A stretch of 40,293 nt of DNA from Chara braunii. Lineage: Eukaryota > Streptophyta > Charophyceae > Charales > Characeae. Made by a program: the position numbers and the translations under genes. Shown here one piece after another: positions 18,933 through 29,340 of the stretch. The stretch spans positions 34,689-74,981 of the forward strand of contig BFEA01001089.1 in NCBI GenBank assembly GCA_003427395.1, given 5' to 3'. How positions within the stretch are numbered: position 1 is the stretch's first letter; each line of letters begins with the position of its first letter. Under the pieces are notes generated by a model. It searched no databases and was not told the DNA's origin. It was given only the letters and a program-made list of their open reading frames with translations.

Positions 18933-21157
18933 CTAAATGATTGACGAGGCTAACGCAGGTGCATGTTGGTTGCCTCCCTCCCTTTCCGTTTGTAGGAGTC
19001 TGGTTTCTTCCCAGTTACCGTGCAGAGCATCGGCGAAATGCTGAGAGGTAAGATTGCGTCTTGCTGGCAGATATCTGTCCAGATCCGCCAAGAAAGATGC
19101 TAAAACCCCGGGCTCCACCATTATCTGGGAAAAAACAGCATGCTCGTTGGTAACAAAACAGTCGAGGCGAACGCATTCCAAACCGACATTATTTAGTCAA
19201 ATCCAGCATTCTGGAGGGATTCTTGCGTCGATCAATGGTGTCTAGTACTTAAGACATCTTCCTCCCGACAGTTTTGTACGCAGTTTAGCCATCATTTCTT
19301 CTGGAAAGATCCGAAATTGAAAATGATCATTGTACATTCTTCTTGTTTGCGACACTATAATCTCTGGAGTGGCCAGAGCTTGAATCGGCACCGCTGGTAG
19401 GATCATTGATCCATCTTGCACCTTGAAGTCAATTACGCATATAAAGGGGAGCAGGAAGGTTTTCTCTTTGTCTCTCTCCCTCCTTTCCAGTGTGGCTACC
19501 CCGTTTAGTATAACTCTACGTGAATCGCCTTCCTGATCTCGATTGCCCCCGTGTGCATCCACTAACAGCCTTCCACCCTGCGTTGTTGAGGCTTCAGATG
19601 TTGCCGAGGTGACTCCTCTTTCTCTCTCCTTTTGTTTCCCAAGTGGATTTGTTTCCTCAATATCCATCCCTGGGGGTGGGAGTTGGCGTTCTCGGATAAC
19701 CACCTCATGCGAGACCCTATCTTCCTCATTTGGATCTTCTAGGCGTCTCTCTTGGGTTCTCTCTATCTTCCCCTCTTCCCTTGTTTGCTGAGATGCGTTG
19801 GTGGTTGGTATTACACCCAATCCACTCGGTCTCGGTCCCTGATACCCTGGGTAAGGATATGGGCCACCTCGCGTGCCTCCATATTGCATCACTCCCCCTG
19901 CCACTTGCCACGCATGTGCGTTTTTCCATATCCCAGTCGCGTGTTGATGTTGCCATGGTAGGAAGACCCCTCCTCTTGCGTATGGGGTAAAAGTTCCACC
20001 CTGTCGTGGATGATGTGAGCTGCCCCCTTGTCGCGGGCATCCTCTCGTTCCGCTTTCTGAAGGGCCACCTCCTCCAATCCGCATCCGTGATAGTTACCCT
20101 TGATTTGAAGGTCCTCCTCTCGGTATTCCTTCTCCATAGTGATTGGTTGGCTGTTGTCTCTGGGTGTTGCCTTGTGGAACGTCTCTGGCTGCTTCTTCGA
20201 TTCCTCAATGATATCCTGATGTGCGGAAGTCTGTTGCCCTGAAACTAAGATTTCCTCCCTGTCTTCCTCCAACTGCTTCTTAATCATCTAACTCCTCCGA
20301 GCGTGGGCATCCGTTTGTGGCTGTATGAAACCACCAGCGGCAGCAGTCGCACCAGGGGGTGTGCTTGCATACAAATTTGATCATCAGCATCTCTCCATCC
20401 TCCAGTTTCATTGGTAATTCTGGTTTGAAGTTACCCTCTGCTTCCTTCACGAGATCGTACTTCTTGTTCATCAGCTTTGGGCGTGTTTTTTCCGGCTCTG
20501 CATCGTAAGTCTTGATCACTTTCCCCATTGTTTTTTCTAGCATATCGTGGATGTGAAAGGTTGTGCGGGTCGGAACTCTTAATGCAATCACCCAAAACCT
20601 CATCTCATCCTCTGTCCTCCTCCTCTCTTCCACCTCTTTCTTTGTCATCCAGGGTTCAAAGAGCATGACGTACTCCACTCCTCCGACTACTACTGTATCT
20701 TCTGCTTTCGCACCATCCATTGCGCAATCTCCCTCGTCATTGCAATATACAAGATGATGTTAGGACCTTCTCCATGCGTTTTCCCTCTCCTTACCATACG
20801 ATCGAAGATCCATTGCTGGGTCGATCCATTTTCGTACACCCTGATCGGATTTTCTCCAACTTTCAATGGTCAGTCTCTCGATGCTCCCTGAAAGATTACC
20901 GTAACCACCCTCTCCTTGAGCCTTGTGGTTGTTAGCTTGCCCACGTTGTCATCGACCCTGAAGATCCGCACTCAATTTTCCACCACAAATTCTCCATGGT
21001 TCAGGTTTCCTGGAGTAACTCCATCCTCAAAGCACTTGGCGATGAGAAGCTTGACTCTCGCCTCCTCTGCCACTCCCACGTCTCGGTCTCGAGGAGGTGA
21101 TCTTCCTTCTCTTCCTGAACTTTCTCCATGTGGCTGTTGGGGCTGGTTTGTCGCCAT
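18933..21157 (-). pseudogene. LINE ORF1: RNA-binding protein
   Basis: Starts at ATG 21157 with an Arg/Gly/Pro-rich tail, then ARVKLLIAKCFEDGV and, after stops, NPIRVYENGSTQQWIFDRM. After a shift near 20720: GVEYVMLFEPWMTKKEVEE, MRFWVIALRVPTRT and FVCKHTPWCDCCRWWFHTA, a Cys/His cluster like the ORF1 zinc knuckle of plant L1 elements. Another shift near 20280 leads to a charged, Gln/Gly/Arg-rich tail (KIERTQERRLEDPNEEDRV). The frame runs on through a TAG (19242) and a TGA (~19203) to LASSII. It ends with TAG at 18933, immediately followed in the same frame by the ORF2 ATG. Confidence 0.75.
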
Positions 21158-21359
21158 GACTTCTTCTTGCTGTCAGCAAGTCTATGCCTTCCTTGTCTTC
21201 GTTGGTCCTTCTTCCTTCTCGCTTGACTCTTGCGTCGTGCCCCTTGTGTTTGTCTCTTATCCTTGCATCTGAGTAACTTTGTGAGCATTCGGAGGTATGC
21301 CGCAATATTAGTGCTCACCCTGATAATTCCTACGACACTTCCCAAAATTCGAAATTCTG

Positions 21360-22136
21360 TAATTTTTCAACGTTTAAAACACGTCACCATTGCTTCCCTA
21401 CATCAAGGTCAATAGCAGGTATGGATATCCATCGTCGCTCCGGGCGGTTGCTCGAAAGTTGCCGAGCTGGACCCATTCCTTTACTCTCGCCGTATCGTGG
21501 CGGTACTATCAGGGTCTACCGAATCGGCTGCTACGCCGGTAGCACAAACTTAGAGCGATATTTCAGCGCCAAACCGCCGAACTGCTTTCAAGCTTTCCAA
21601 AATTCTTTGCCCTTTTTTTTTGGCCGGACCGTTTTTCCATCCTTTTTCCTGTGGGGTCCTACTCTAAGATCAAGTGTAGTATCTGTTCTGATCTGTGGTC
21701 CATTGGACCTCATGTGAAAAAAAAAAAAAAAAAGCGGAAGGGAAGGGGGCGTTATAAGTATTGTGCCAAGTCCAGTCCATTCGCATATGCTGAGGAGTCC
21801 CAAGACAATTCCAACAAATGGTTCCAACAACTTCGGTCCCAATCTTACGGTTCTCGCGGTTGACATTTTGAAAGTCAACTGTTCTGAGTATTCAAACAGA
21901 AATTTCATTCGCATCCATCCAATTTCATTATCTACGACTCCGCAGGGCATTCGGCCAACCATCAGGACAACTTCCTACAATCGACGACACATAAGAGCCT
22001 CGACTAAGATCTACGGGGTTTGTTGGGAGACGTGACACTCACCCAGGCTGACGAACGACCTCGTCAACCCGAGCGGTACCACTGCCTTGGCCGGGAATAA
22101 TAAAAGTCACAGGGGTCTGCCCTATGACCATAACTT
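21360..22136. other. Spacer with A17 run, no gene seen
   Basis: Contains a run of 17 A at 21717-21733 and a T-rich stretch at 21609-21650. No domain-bearing ORF is visible on either strand. Confidence 0.5.
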
Positions 22137-22868
22137 GTGTGGTCTCTCGAGCAGTGCCCTCTAGTCTGCGGCCGCAACACTCATCACATACACAAACCTG
22201 CGCAGGATCACAAGGGTCAGGTCCTATGGAGTGTGAGTCGTTCTCCTCGCCTTTTGGCGGAGGACTGTTCTATCAGTCTACTGGCCTCTCTGCAGTCAAA
22301 TGTTTGTCGCCCTCTGGTCAGCTGCTATCAACCCACGTCATCCGCCAGTGGTCGGTCATCGTTAGGTCCGGGCGTTTGCTGGTCAGTTTTCCCGGGTCTG
22401 TCATTTTCTTATCCCTACGGTGAGAGTATCATCTCCATAAGCCTCTGCCTCTCTTCCCACCATGTTCACCTCTGCTTGTCATGCTCGCCACCGTCCCACA
22501 AACCAGGTTACCCTTCCCACTTCCCCACCTGCCTCCCCTCCATTAACAGGTCTCGTGCCCAGCCCTCACCTCCCGCTGAACCCCTCATCTATGACTCATT
22601 CCTCCTCGACTTTTTTTCCTCCAACATCACCATACAATCTAAATTTTCACTATCCGATGAATGTCTGGCTACCACTTTGACTTCCCTTATCACTCCTCTT
22701 TCTGGCGTCACATCCCCCCCCCCCATCTCCGCAGAGGAACCCATTAGAAGAATCTTCATCCTCGACCCACCCTCAGCCTCCCTGCTCCCTCTTCATCTTT
22801 TTGATCTTCCTACCATCGTACCTCCCTCCTTCATTAACCTGCAATCTTACTTCGTAGGTAAGCGCTGA
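22137..22868 (+). CDS. Hypothetical 243-aa ORF, unrecognised
   Basis: A long + frame starts with GTG/ATG-like codons in Ser/Pro-rich sequence. Its last ~110 residues (AEPLIYDSFLLDFF, RRIFILDPPSASLLPLHLF, LPTIVPPSFINLQSYFV) look less biased than the first half. It ends at GTAGGTAAGCGC, which resembles a splice donor, so it could be an exon. I do not recognise a family, and Pro/Ser-rich composition can open such a frame by chance. A second overlapping frame (22462-22680) is equally unremarkable. Confidence 0.25.
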   Translation: MWSLEQCPLVCGRNTHHIHKPAQDHKGQVLWSVSRSPRLLAEDCSISLLASLQSNVCRPLVSCYQPTSSASGRSSLGPGVCWSVFPGLSFSYPYGESIISISLCLSSHHVHLCLSCSPPSHKPGYPSHFPTCLPSINRSRAQPSPPAEPLIYDSFLLDFFSSNITIQSKFSLSDECLATTLTSLITPLSGVTSPPPISAEEPIRRIFILDPPSASLLPLHLFDLPTIVPPSFINLQSYFVGKR

Positions 22869-22917
22869 CGAGCGCATCGGTCCAGCACCGCACAGGGCAG
22901 GGTGGGACCCTCCCGGC

Positions 22918-23235
22918 CACGTCACGCAGGAGTTGATCTTAACGCTCGTCGCGAATATGCATGTAGAGCTTCCGCAAGCCGCTCCGGCTGAGTGCGCCAG
23001 CCATACCTCTCGTGAGCCCCTATGGCAGGATAGGGCCTCCACGAGGCACGACTTACCTCCACCTTATGGGAGTTGTCACCTCCCTTCGGTGGGCGTATCC
23101 CCGCCGAGCTACCAGTCCGCATACGAAAGCTAATCAGATGCAATCGCAGAGGTGGACCAGCCGAGGGCGTTTCTCGATTGGTTGTAGCATAGGGGGTACG
23201 CGCGGTACTACGCCTCTATCAGACCCGTACGCGAA
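22918..23235 (+). ncRNA. Structured repeat block R1, copy A
   Basis: Aligns to 33736-34030 at moderate identity, with conserved islands GTCACGCAGGA, ATACCTCTC, ACTTACCTC, GGCGTATCC, CCGAGGGCGTTT and TTGTAGCAT. Helices in this copy: CTCGTG/CACGAG (23009-23014 with 23040-23045) enclosing CCCTAT/ATAGGG (23018-23023 with 23030-23035); GGGAG/CTCCC (23068-23072 with 23080-23084) inside CCACC/GGTGG (23059-23063 with 23088-23092) with loop TTGTCAC; and GAGGGCGT/ACGCCTC (23163-23170 with 23210-23216). All have counterparts in copy B with different bases. A transcribed structured RNA or an LTR leader segment are both possible. RNA status is inferred. Confidence 0.45.
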
Positions 23236-23619
23236 CCGACATCTTGAGGGCTGAGGTCCCAAACCCGACTCGTCGCCGGTCGACTAGGACGCATCCCATA
23301 CGCCACGCGCGCACCACTACAAAGAATATAAAAATAAGAAACACACACACATACATACACATATATGAAACGACACAAAACAAACAATGAGACAAAGTTT
23401 TTAGTCCCTCGGTAGGCATCCCATAACTTTCCGATGCGGAATTCAGATAAGCGTCACGCTCAAGACTTCGTATAAAACCGCGCGGACGCAAGGCAAAATC
23501 GTATCGACTAGCAATGCAATCATTCGCCAGCAGTCGTAATGATGGCGTACTATGTAGTGCCCATAATCAAGCAGTCCTTCGTGGATCCGAGTACCACTTA
23601 TGATGCTCAAGCGTTTGAC

Positions 23620-23660
23620 TCGAATTGTTGTGAGGGCCTACTCCCTCACGATATGGCTCG
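23620..23660 (+). other. Perfect 7-bp stem-loop
   Basis: GTGAGGG (23630-23636) pairs with CCCTCAC (23643-23649) around CCTACT. It lies in a hairpin-prone stretch (23500-23830) without coding signal. Confidence 0.55.
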
Positions 23661-24354
23661 ACTGAAGGAATAGCCGTGCGGCCGCCGCAAGACCTCGAAC
23701 CTTTGGCCTAAGCGTCTCGACAGGCAAGGCAAATAGGCTCAGCCCGAGTGGTGATCCCTTTCGTGCAAAGTCTAGGGCATGGGATGTCCTAGACAAGGAC
23801 CTCGAATCCAGGCCCAGGATCAACGCCCGACTAAGAATTCTTCAAGAAGCGTACAAACAAATGGAGGGGTCTTCGTTCTTTTCTCAATCTCAACCCCTAA
23901 TTAAATCCTTAGTACGCGGGCCCCTCAGGCCACGCGAACATCCAACATAGGTACACATACATATACATATATAGAGAGGATAATAAGTATGTGACGATCA
24001 CTTCTCACAATCACAGTGAGACTCCTCACAGCCATATGTATATGTCTGATCGCAGGCAATCAAATCCTAAATTTGAACCACAGAATATACCTGCAATCAC
24101 ATCAAAGAGTCAAGCAAGAGCCCATGCACTACACAGAGTCAACTCCAACCAATCTCTACACTCATACCCCTCGCTTTAGCCATGCAAGCCCCAGTCTCCA
24201 ACCAACCAACGATAATTAAATACTCAGTACCTTTGTTAAATGACCATTCAATAAAAGTCTAGGTGAAACCTTAACAAAACAATGAAATCACCAGGGCTAA
24301 AGCCTTTTAGGTTGAGTATTAAGGGTGAATTGGGGTTGAGTCATAAACCGACGA

Positions 24355-24610
24355 ATCGGCAACGGATCTGTTATCAGTGATAACAGAAGGTGATCCTCGT
24401 AGGATTAAGCTGAATCTAGTCCAGGTCCTGAATTAAACGATCAAGAGGACCTGTAATACATGACAGACCAATCCCCAAGCTAGATCTATAAGTCTAAATC
24501 GCAAGTAATTTCCATATCATAATTTCATACAGAATCATACTACTTAACTAAATTATGAGTCTACCCTTAAGTCAGTGTCTTAATGAAAAGATAGACTTTT
24601 GACAAAATCT
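24355..24610 (+). repeat. Hairpin block R2, copy A
   Basis: TCTGTTATC / GATAACAGA (24367-24375, 24379-24387) is a perfect 9-bp stem. CAGGTCCT / AGGACCTG (24422-24429, 24446-24453) is a perfect 8-bp stem. Further on, AGTCTA pairs with TAGACT (about 24558 and 24590). The same order of hairpins occurs at 34580-34750 in a diverged copy. Confidence 0.6.
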
Positions 24611-24669
24611 CCTCTATACAGAGTGGATTGTATGAATTGCCACCTGTCAAAATATAATCTAACTCCTCT

Positions 24670-25230
24670 AAACTAAGAAAATTTCGGCAGCGCTTCCCGT
24701 AGGAAAAGTGCCTTCGCAGAATTTATACTAGCTCATAAATCAAAGTTTTAATTATGGAAAGTCAAAATTTGTCTAACTTCCCGAACTAGTAAAAATTTGG
24801 GCAGCACTTCCTTTAGAAGGGAGGCTTCCGAGATTTCTACTAACTCAGAAAACAAGACCAGAGTTCGACTTCAGACAAAATTTAACTAACTCCTTAGATT
24901 TGCAGAAATTTCGGCAGCGCTTCCCGTAGAGAAAGAGCTATAATTCCAAAATTTATACAAAGCTAAATTCAGAATTTAGAGAAACTTTGACTTTTCAAAG
25001 TCTAATTTTGTCTAATTTCTTGAATTAGCAAAAATTTGGGCAGCATTCCCTTTAGAAAATGAGGTCTTCCAAATTTTTACTAAACCAAAAAGTCAGAAAA
25101 GTTAGACCCTGAAAAATGCGAAGTCTGACTAACTCCTTGGTTTTGTAGAAATTTCGGTAGCGCTTCCCGTAGAGAAAGTGACTTACCAAGATTTATAGGA
25201 GGCCAAGTATAACATAAGATCCCAGAAAAT
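24670..25230 (+). repeat. Alternating A-B-A-B-A tandem hairpin units
   Basis: Five units at about 24679, 24792, 24904, 25030 and 25148 (spacing 112-126 bp). Type A has AAATTTCGG[CT]AGCGCTTCCC and GTAG. Type B has AAAATTTGGGCAGCA and TTCC or TCCC-TTTAGAA. Each motif sits in one arm of a longer imperfect stem whose outer part differs by unit. Examples are TAGTAAAAATTTGG with CCGAGATTTCTACTA in the second, and CTTGG with CCAAG in the fifth. A or B type alternates strictly, so the higher-order period is about 230 bp. Confidence 0.75.
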
Positions 25231-25492
25231 GCAAAAATTGACCTAAGTAAAATAAACTTAGCTCAGAAATTATAGGAATTGAAACTAACTCCTATGACTC
25301 TAGCACGTGGCGAGCAACTAAAACAACTACCTATCAAACTGAAACTCAGACTAAGTAGTGGTCTCACTCAGTCACATGCAGGCCAAACCACACAGGTAAG
25401 TACTCTCACCATCCCCAAAGTCATTTTAACAAACAATAGTTCATAATCTTTCAATGATTTACCACTTTATGCCCAGCTTACATAGGGTATAA

Positions 25493-26205
25493 AGCTAGAC
25501 TACCCAAACTTATGGAACATGTCTAGCTCAGCCATGGAGTATACACAAACACAGGGCACAACAACTTTTCTCTTCTTTGAACATATGACTAGACCACCGT
25601 AGTCGCCCTGAACTGTTTAAATATTCCAACTTTATATACTTATCTGCACTTAGTCTTTTGAGGTAACATAAAACTGAACCGATCATCTTCAGCTCAAGAT
25701 TCAGCCTGCCCCTTCGTACCCTAATTTTATTCTTAATTAATACTCTCTTCAGTTTGTGATAAGCTATAGTCGGACCACCCAAACTTATAGAGCCTTGTCT
25801 GAATAGCCTGTTCATAAGTAATATAGTAATAAAATATAGCCAAATTATAACCTTCTAGTTCGAGCATGTGCGAGACGTTGGGCCAAGACCACCCAAACTT
25901 ATGGAACATGTCTTCGTTCTCAGCCTGGTTCACCAAAGCAGGAAGAGGATGAGCCACCCAAACTTATGGAACATGCTCAGACCTTCTCATTTAGGAACTA
26001 AAGAAACTAACAAAAACCAAAAGTAAACAAGGCGACCAAGCCACCCAAACTTATGGAACATGCTTGGTTCCTGAAAAGTCAATCACATTCAACCCTCACA
26101 AGTCAGAGTAACCAGACCACCCAAACTTATGAAACATGTCTGGTTCTCCAAGAATTCAAATATAAACATAGCAGTGGGTCTTCCCAAACTTATGGAACTG
26201 GCCCA
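25493..26205 (+). repeat. Array of seven hairpins with a constant 20-nt loop
   Basis: The loop CACCCAAACTTATGGAACAT, or a near copy, occurs at about 25501, 25776, 25890, 25955, 26042, 26118 and 26181. It is flanked each time by arms that pair with each other but differ between copies: AGCTAGAC/GTCTAGCT, CGGAC/GTCTG, AAGAC/GTCTT, TGAGC/GCTCA, ACCAAGC/GCTTGGT, AACCAGAC/GTCTGGTT and TGGGTC/GGCCCA. Five arm pairs are perfect and the first and last-but-one reach 8 bp. Spacing is irregular (64-275 bp). No protein frame covers the array. Confidence 0.85.
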
Positions 26206-27876
26206 GCCTTTGGTTGACCCAGTCAAAGGGTCTCGCAATGATGGCCAATACGCGTAGTCACGAGTCAAACGAAAGTGAAACTGCTGACAATCGGCATTCT
26301 GACAAAACTTCAAGTCTCAGCGGTATCCCACGATCATGCCACCAAGTTCGACTGCCTCAATCTTAGACAACACCGTCGTTGCTCAATACTGCATCATTCA
26401 CAACAGCGCGTTCCCGTTGTGCAACTCAGCAATCTGTAACAGCTCGCCGACACGCGTGCCCAACAGCCATGCGCAACCGCACAGCGAAAGTTAAACAGGA
26501 TACGACAGTAAGTCAGTCGGGCACAGTCAATCACCAAAGTGCAATAGTTGCAGCCTAGCTTACAACCCCCTTTGCTCAACTGGCTATGAAGTCAGCCACT
26601 CTTGAGTACCAACACCCGTTATCCAAGCAGCGTACCTATCAGCAGGCTACCTTCGACATAGCCAGATGGCTGCACTTTAGCTCGACAGGTAGGTTTCCGT
26701 ATCACAATTTGCCCCTACGCTCCGAAATTGAGCAGAGCGGCCATCAACACGCCGTCGGCCAAATCCAACCATCCCAACTCTTATCTAGACTGAACCCTTA
26801 GCTAATGGGAATTGAAAATTGACGATGGCCCAGTGGGATTGAATTCATTGATTGCTCTAGCTTACTGAATCCTCACAGAGCATAACTTTTTTTTCCTTCT
26901 TTGCTCGATTTTGTAATCAATCGCTAATCTTACTTTGCGTTCTACCCACTGTAAGAGCATGCAGGCTTGTTGCTCTACTCTCCGCTGCTCCCGCTAGTTG
27001 GGGTGACCGGTGTTCTCACTGGTAGGCAACTATGCGGACTCCGTGGCCCACTCCCTTTCAGTCTCTCCCCTTCTGCTATACTCAACTAGAACCACGATCG
27101 TAGGTGTAAGAAGTAAGTCTGAGCACGGGCGGGCACATGTCAGCCTCCACCGTTCGTCACCCGCGTAAGGCGAGAGTGAATCGTCCCTGAAAAAGTGGGA
27201 AAATACATCGCATCAGACGAATTCGGTGCCAGCCAAATGCCCCGTGCTCGACACTCGGTTCGCTGTCGCACATTTCCTAGCCGGGCCACTTCGAGCGACC
27301 AGAAAACCAGCAGGCTGTCACAAAGGATTTTGAAGGACTTTGCAATAATTAGAATAAATTAAATAAAGCAAATCCCTTCCTGTTGTGTGCGTCCGGCTTC
27401 GAGCAAGACCCTTCATTTGCGGTCTTCACCGGTCCCCGGTCTTAGGAATCTTTAATTGTGATTCGGAACAGCAATGGTAATGTAGGTAACACTCATGAAA
27501 ATCTAGTGTGTCATGCATGCATCAACTTTCCAGTTTTCTGATTTTGAGAACTGTGACAGAATCAGCAAGAAATGCAATCAACAGCAATGCAAAGCAAAGA
27601 AGCACGACTAACTGACTCAAACAATAACAAAGTCAGATGAGGGGAGAATGAGAACTCATAGTAGCCTCAGAGAGTACATATGGAAGAGAACATGGCCAGC
27701 ACTAATCTCGAGTCCTCACTCATCCCCCTGTGTCACTCTCTCAATCTCATTTTTTTGTGTGTTTCCTGTGCCTTGAACCATGTGCCCGTACTTTCTAAGT
27801 CTGTGACCGCTGAATGTAGAGCCACCTGAACCTTGCGAGCTCCGAACACTTCCATCCAAGTCCCATGATACGGAAG
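26206..27876. other. Non-coding stretch, no gene recognised
   Basis: Short ORFs on both strands lack motifs. The sequence shifts from AT-rich to mixed composition with no tandem pattern that I can see. TGTCAC at 27317 follows a purine-rich segment and could be an LTR edge, but no partner was found. Confidence 0.4.
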
Positions 27877-28402
27877 TCAACCATAGCATAGAATTCCTCC
27901 CACAGAGTAGGGAGATATGGCTGAGAGAAGATCCCCCGTCTGAGATGCGGAAACTCGGAAGGTTCGGTCACTGCCTCGTAGTCGATCGATGCAGGAGAAA
28001 TGTACCGTGGGTCTGGGATAATCTGAGTACAACTTTGGTCCGAAGTTGCGGATCAACTTAGTCCCACCCTCGTCAAGCTCCTTCTCTCTCTCCTCAAGGT
28101 ACCTGGTTGCTGCAATCCACACTAAGTCATAGTGCTTATGAGACTCCTTGCCTTTCTTCAAGTAGGGCCTCATGTCATGAATGGTACCACCAACGAACTC
28201 AATGTGAACCACATAGATGGTTAGGTCTTCCTGCTTGAAGCTGACCGCATTGACATACCTATGTTGAAAGGCATCTCTTGTGGCTACCCTCCTCCCTCAT
28301 CTCCTGCTCCTTCCCCCCATAGACATTTATCTTTAGTATAGCCTGCCCGTCACTCTTGATGTAACTCAGACAGGCATCCACAGTAGCCCCTTCTTCACGC
28401 AT
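27877..28402 (-). pseudogene. Unrecognised coding remnant, frameshifted
   Basis: A minus frame from ATG 28402 (REEGATVDACLSYIKSDGQA, ILKINVYGGKEQEMREEGSH) meets a TAG near 28259. With a one-base shift there it continues as DAFQHRYVNAVSFKQEDLTI and then the 111-aa open frame HIEFVGGTIHDMRPYLKKGK, HYDLVWIAATRYLEEREKEL, FGPKLYSDYPRPTVHFSCID. The two halves read naturally across the shift, with good amphipathic and charged composition, so this looks like a true degraded gene of at least ~170 aa. I do not recognise the family. A transposon gag/accessory gene or a host gene are both possible. Confidence 0.45.
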
Positions 28403-28419
28403 CGGTTCCCAGCTCTAGT

Positions 28420-29340
28420 AGAATCTTAGATGGCCTGGCCTATAGCCAAAGAGGCCGTTGCTACGCGCCATAGCCGAGTTTTGAATAGCCAAAAACTAAG
28501 TAACTGGCTCACACACTCACAAATAGTTCACCGACCAGGTACCACTCCGTTTCCGCTCTTCTCCCTCAGACCACTAGCATTCACAGAACGGGGCAGTCTG
28601 AGTGCGTTTATCGGCCAGTGACCCACAACTGGCCTCTCTCAATCTTTATAGGGTCACTAAATGAAGGACTCAGATTAGTCCTTTTCAGATGTTTTCAGAT
28701 TCAAGAATTTTAAAAGTTTAAAATAATGCAATAAATTAGAACTAAATAATTTCAGAGGACAACACTCGAGCCCAGAACCCAACGGTCGATTATGAACTTG
28801 CCTCGCGCTACCATCAGTCCCAGACCCCAGTGATATGACTGCGGATTCGACAGTGTGGTCCCATAACAAGATATCAACTGCCAACCCCTTCTCTTCAAGA
28901 CACGTCGCCGGACTGACCTTGACGGGTACCTGTGTCCAATGGCAAGGAGGGGGCTTATGACCTTCCACGGAGGGTGATCAGCCTCCTACCAATGCGGCCG
29001 CAGGTCGCCCCTCTTTAGGGGCCTTACCACGCGACGCTCAATCGGGCAGCTCATTCACAAACGATATACGTGGGGTCGGCCAACTTAGGCCGTAAAGCAT
29101 TGAGCTCAGAATCCGAGTCGTTGGCCTTCTAACAAAATGACAGGTTGAACAAAAAATAAATAATAGTAGTAATGATAATAATAATAATAGTCGCGGCAAA
29201 ATCAGAAAAGGTAAGGAAATCGTAACATCACAGTGGCGGCTGATTGGCTTGAAGCCACCGGATTTTTCCCCAACTAAAACGCGAGTTTAAATCTGACGCT
29301 TTATTTTCCTTTTCCCTTATCTCTTTTTGACAATGACTTC
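28420..29340. other. Non-coding stretch with ATA/ATAA microsatellite
   Basis: A TAA/ATAATAATA run lies at about 29155-29190. The rest shows no gene. Confidence 0.5.

Larger units (their letters stand above)
15732..21160 (-). mobile_element. L1-like LINE, minus strand, degenerate
   Basis: ORF1 with a Cys/His knuckle lies upstream of ORF2 with an APE-type endonuclease and RT, the standard L1-type order. It has no LTRs. ORF2 runs to a recognisable C-terminal segment, so the copy is close to full length on the coding side. No poly-A tail (T run on +) is visible beyond 15732, and no target-site duplication was found. The composite repeat T begins where the coding region ends. Confidence 0.88.

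Noticed and set aside
2055-19244. UAG reassigned to Gln as the explanation for all stops
   Set aside because: TGA and TAA stops, frameshifts and lost catalytic residues also occur in the same elements, so decay is simpler; kept only as an alternative.
19543-20242. + strand ORFs opposite the LINE
   Set aside because: Shadows of the minus-strand ORF1 coding region with no domain of their own.
15383-21160. LINE poly-A tail
   Set aside because: No T run lies at the expected 3' end near 15732.
25493-26205. CRISPR-like array
   Set aside because: The constant part is a loop with variable complementary flanks at irregular spacing, there are no cas genes, and the context is eukaryotic.
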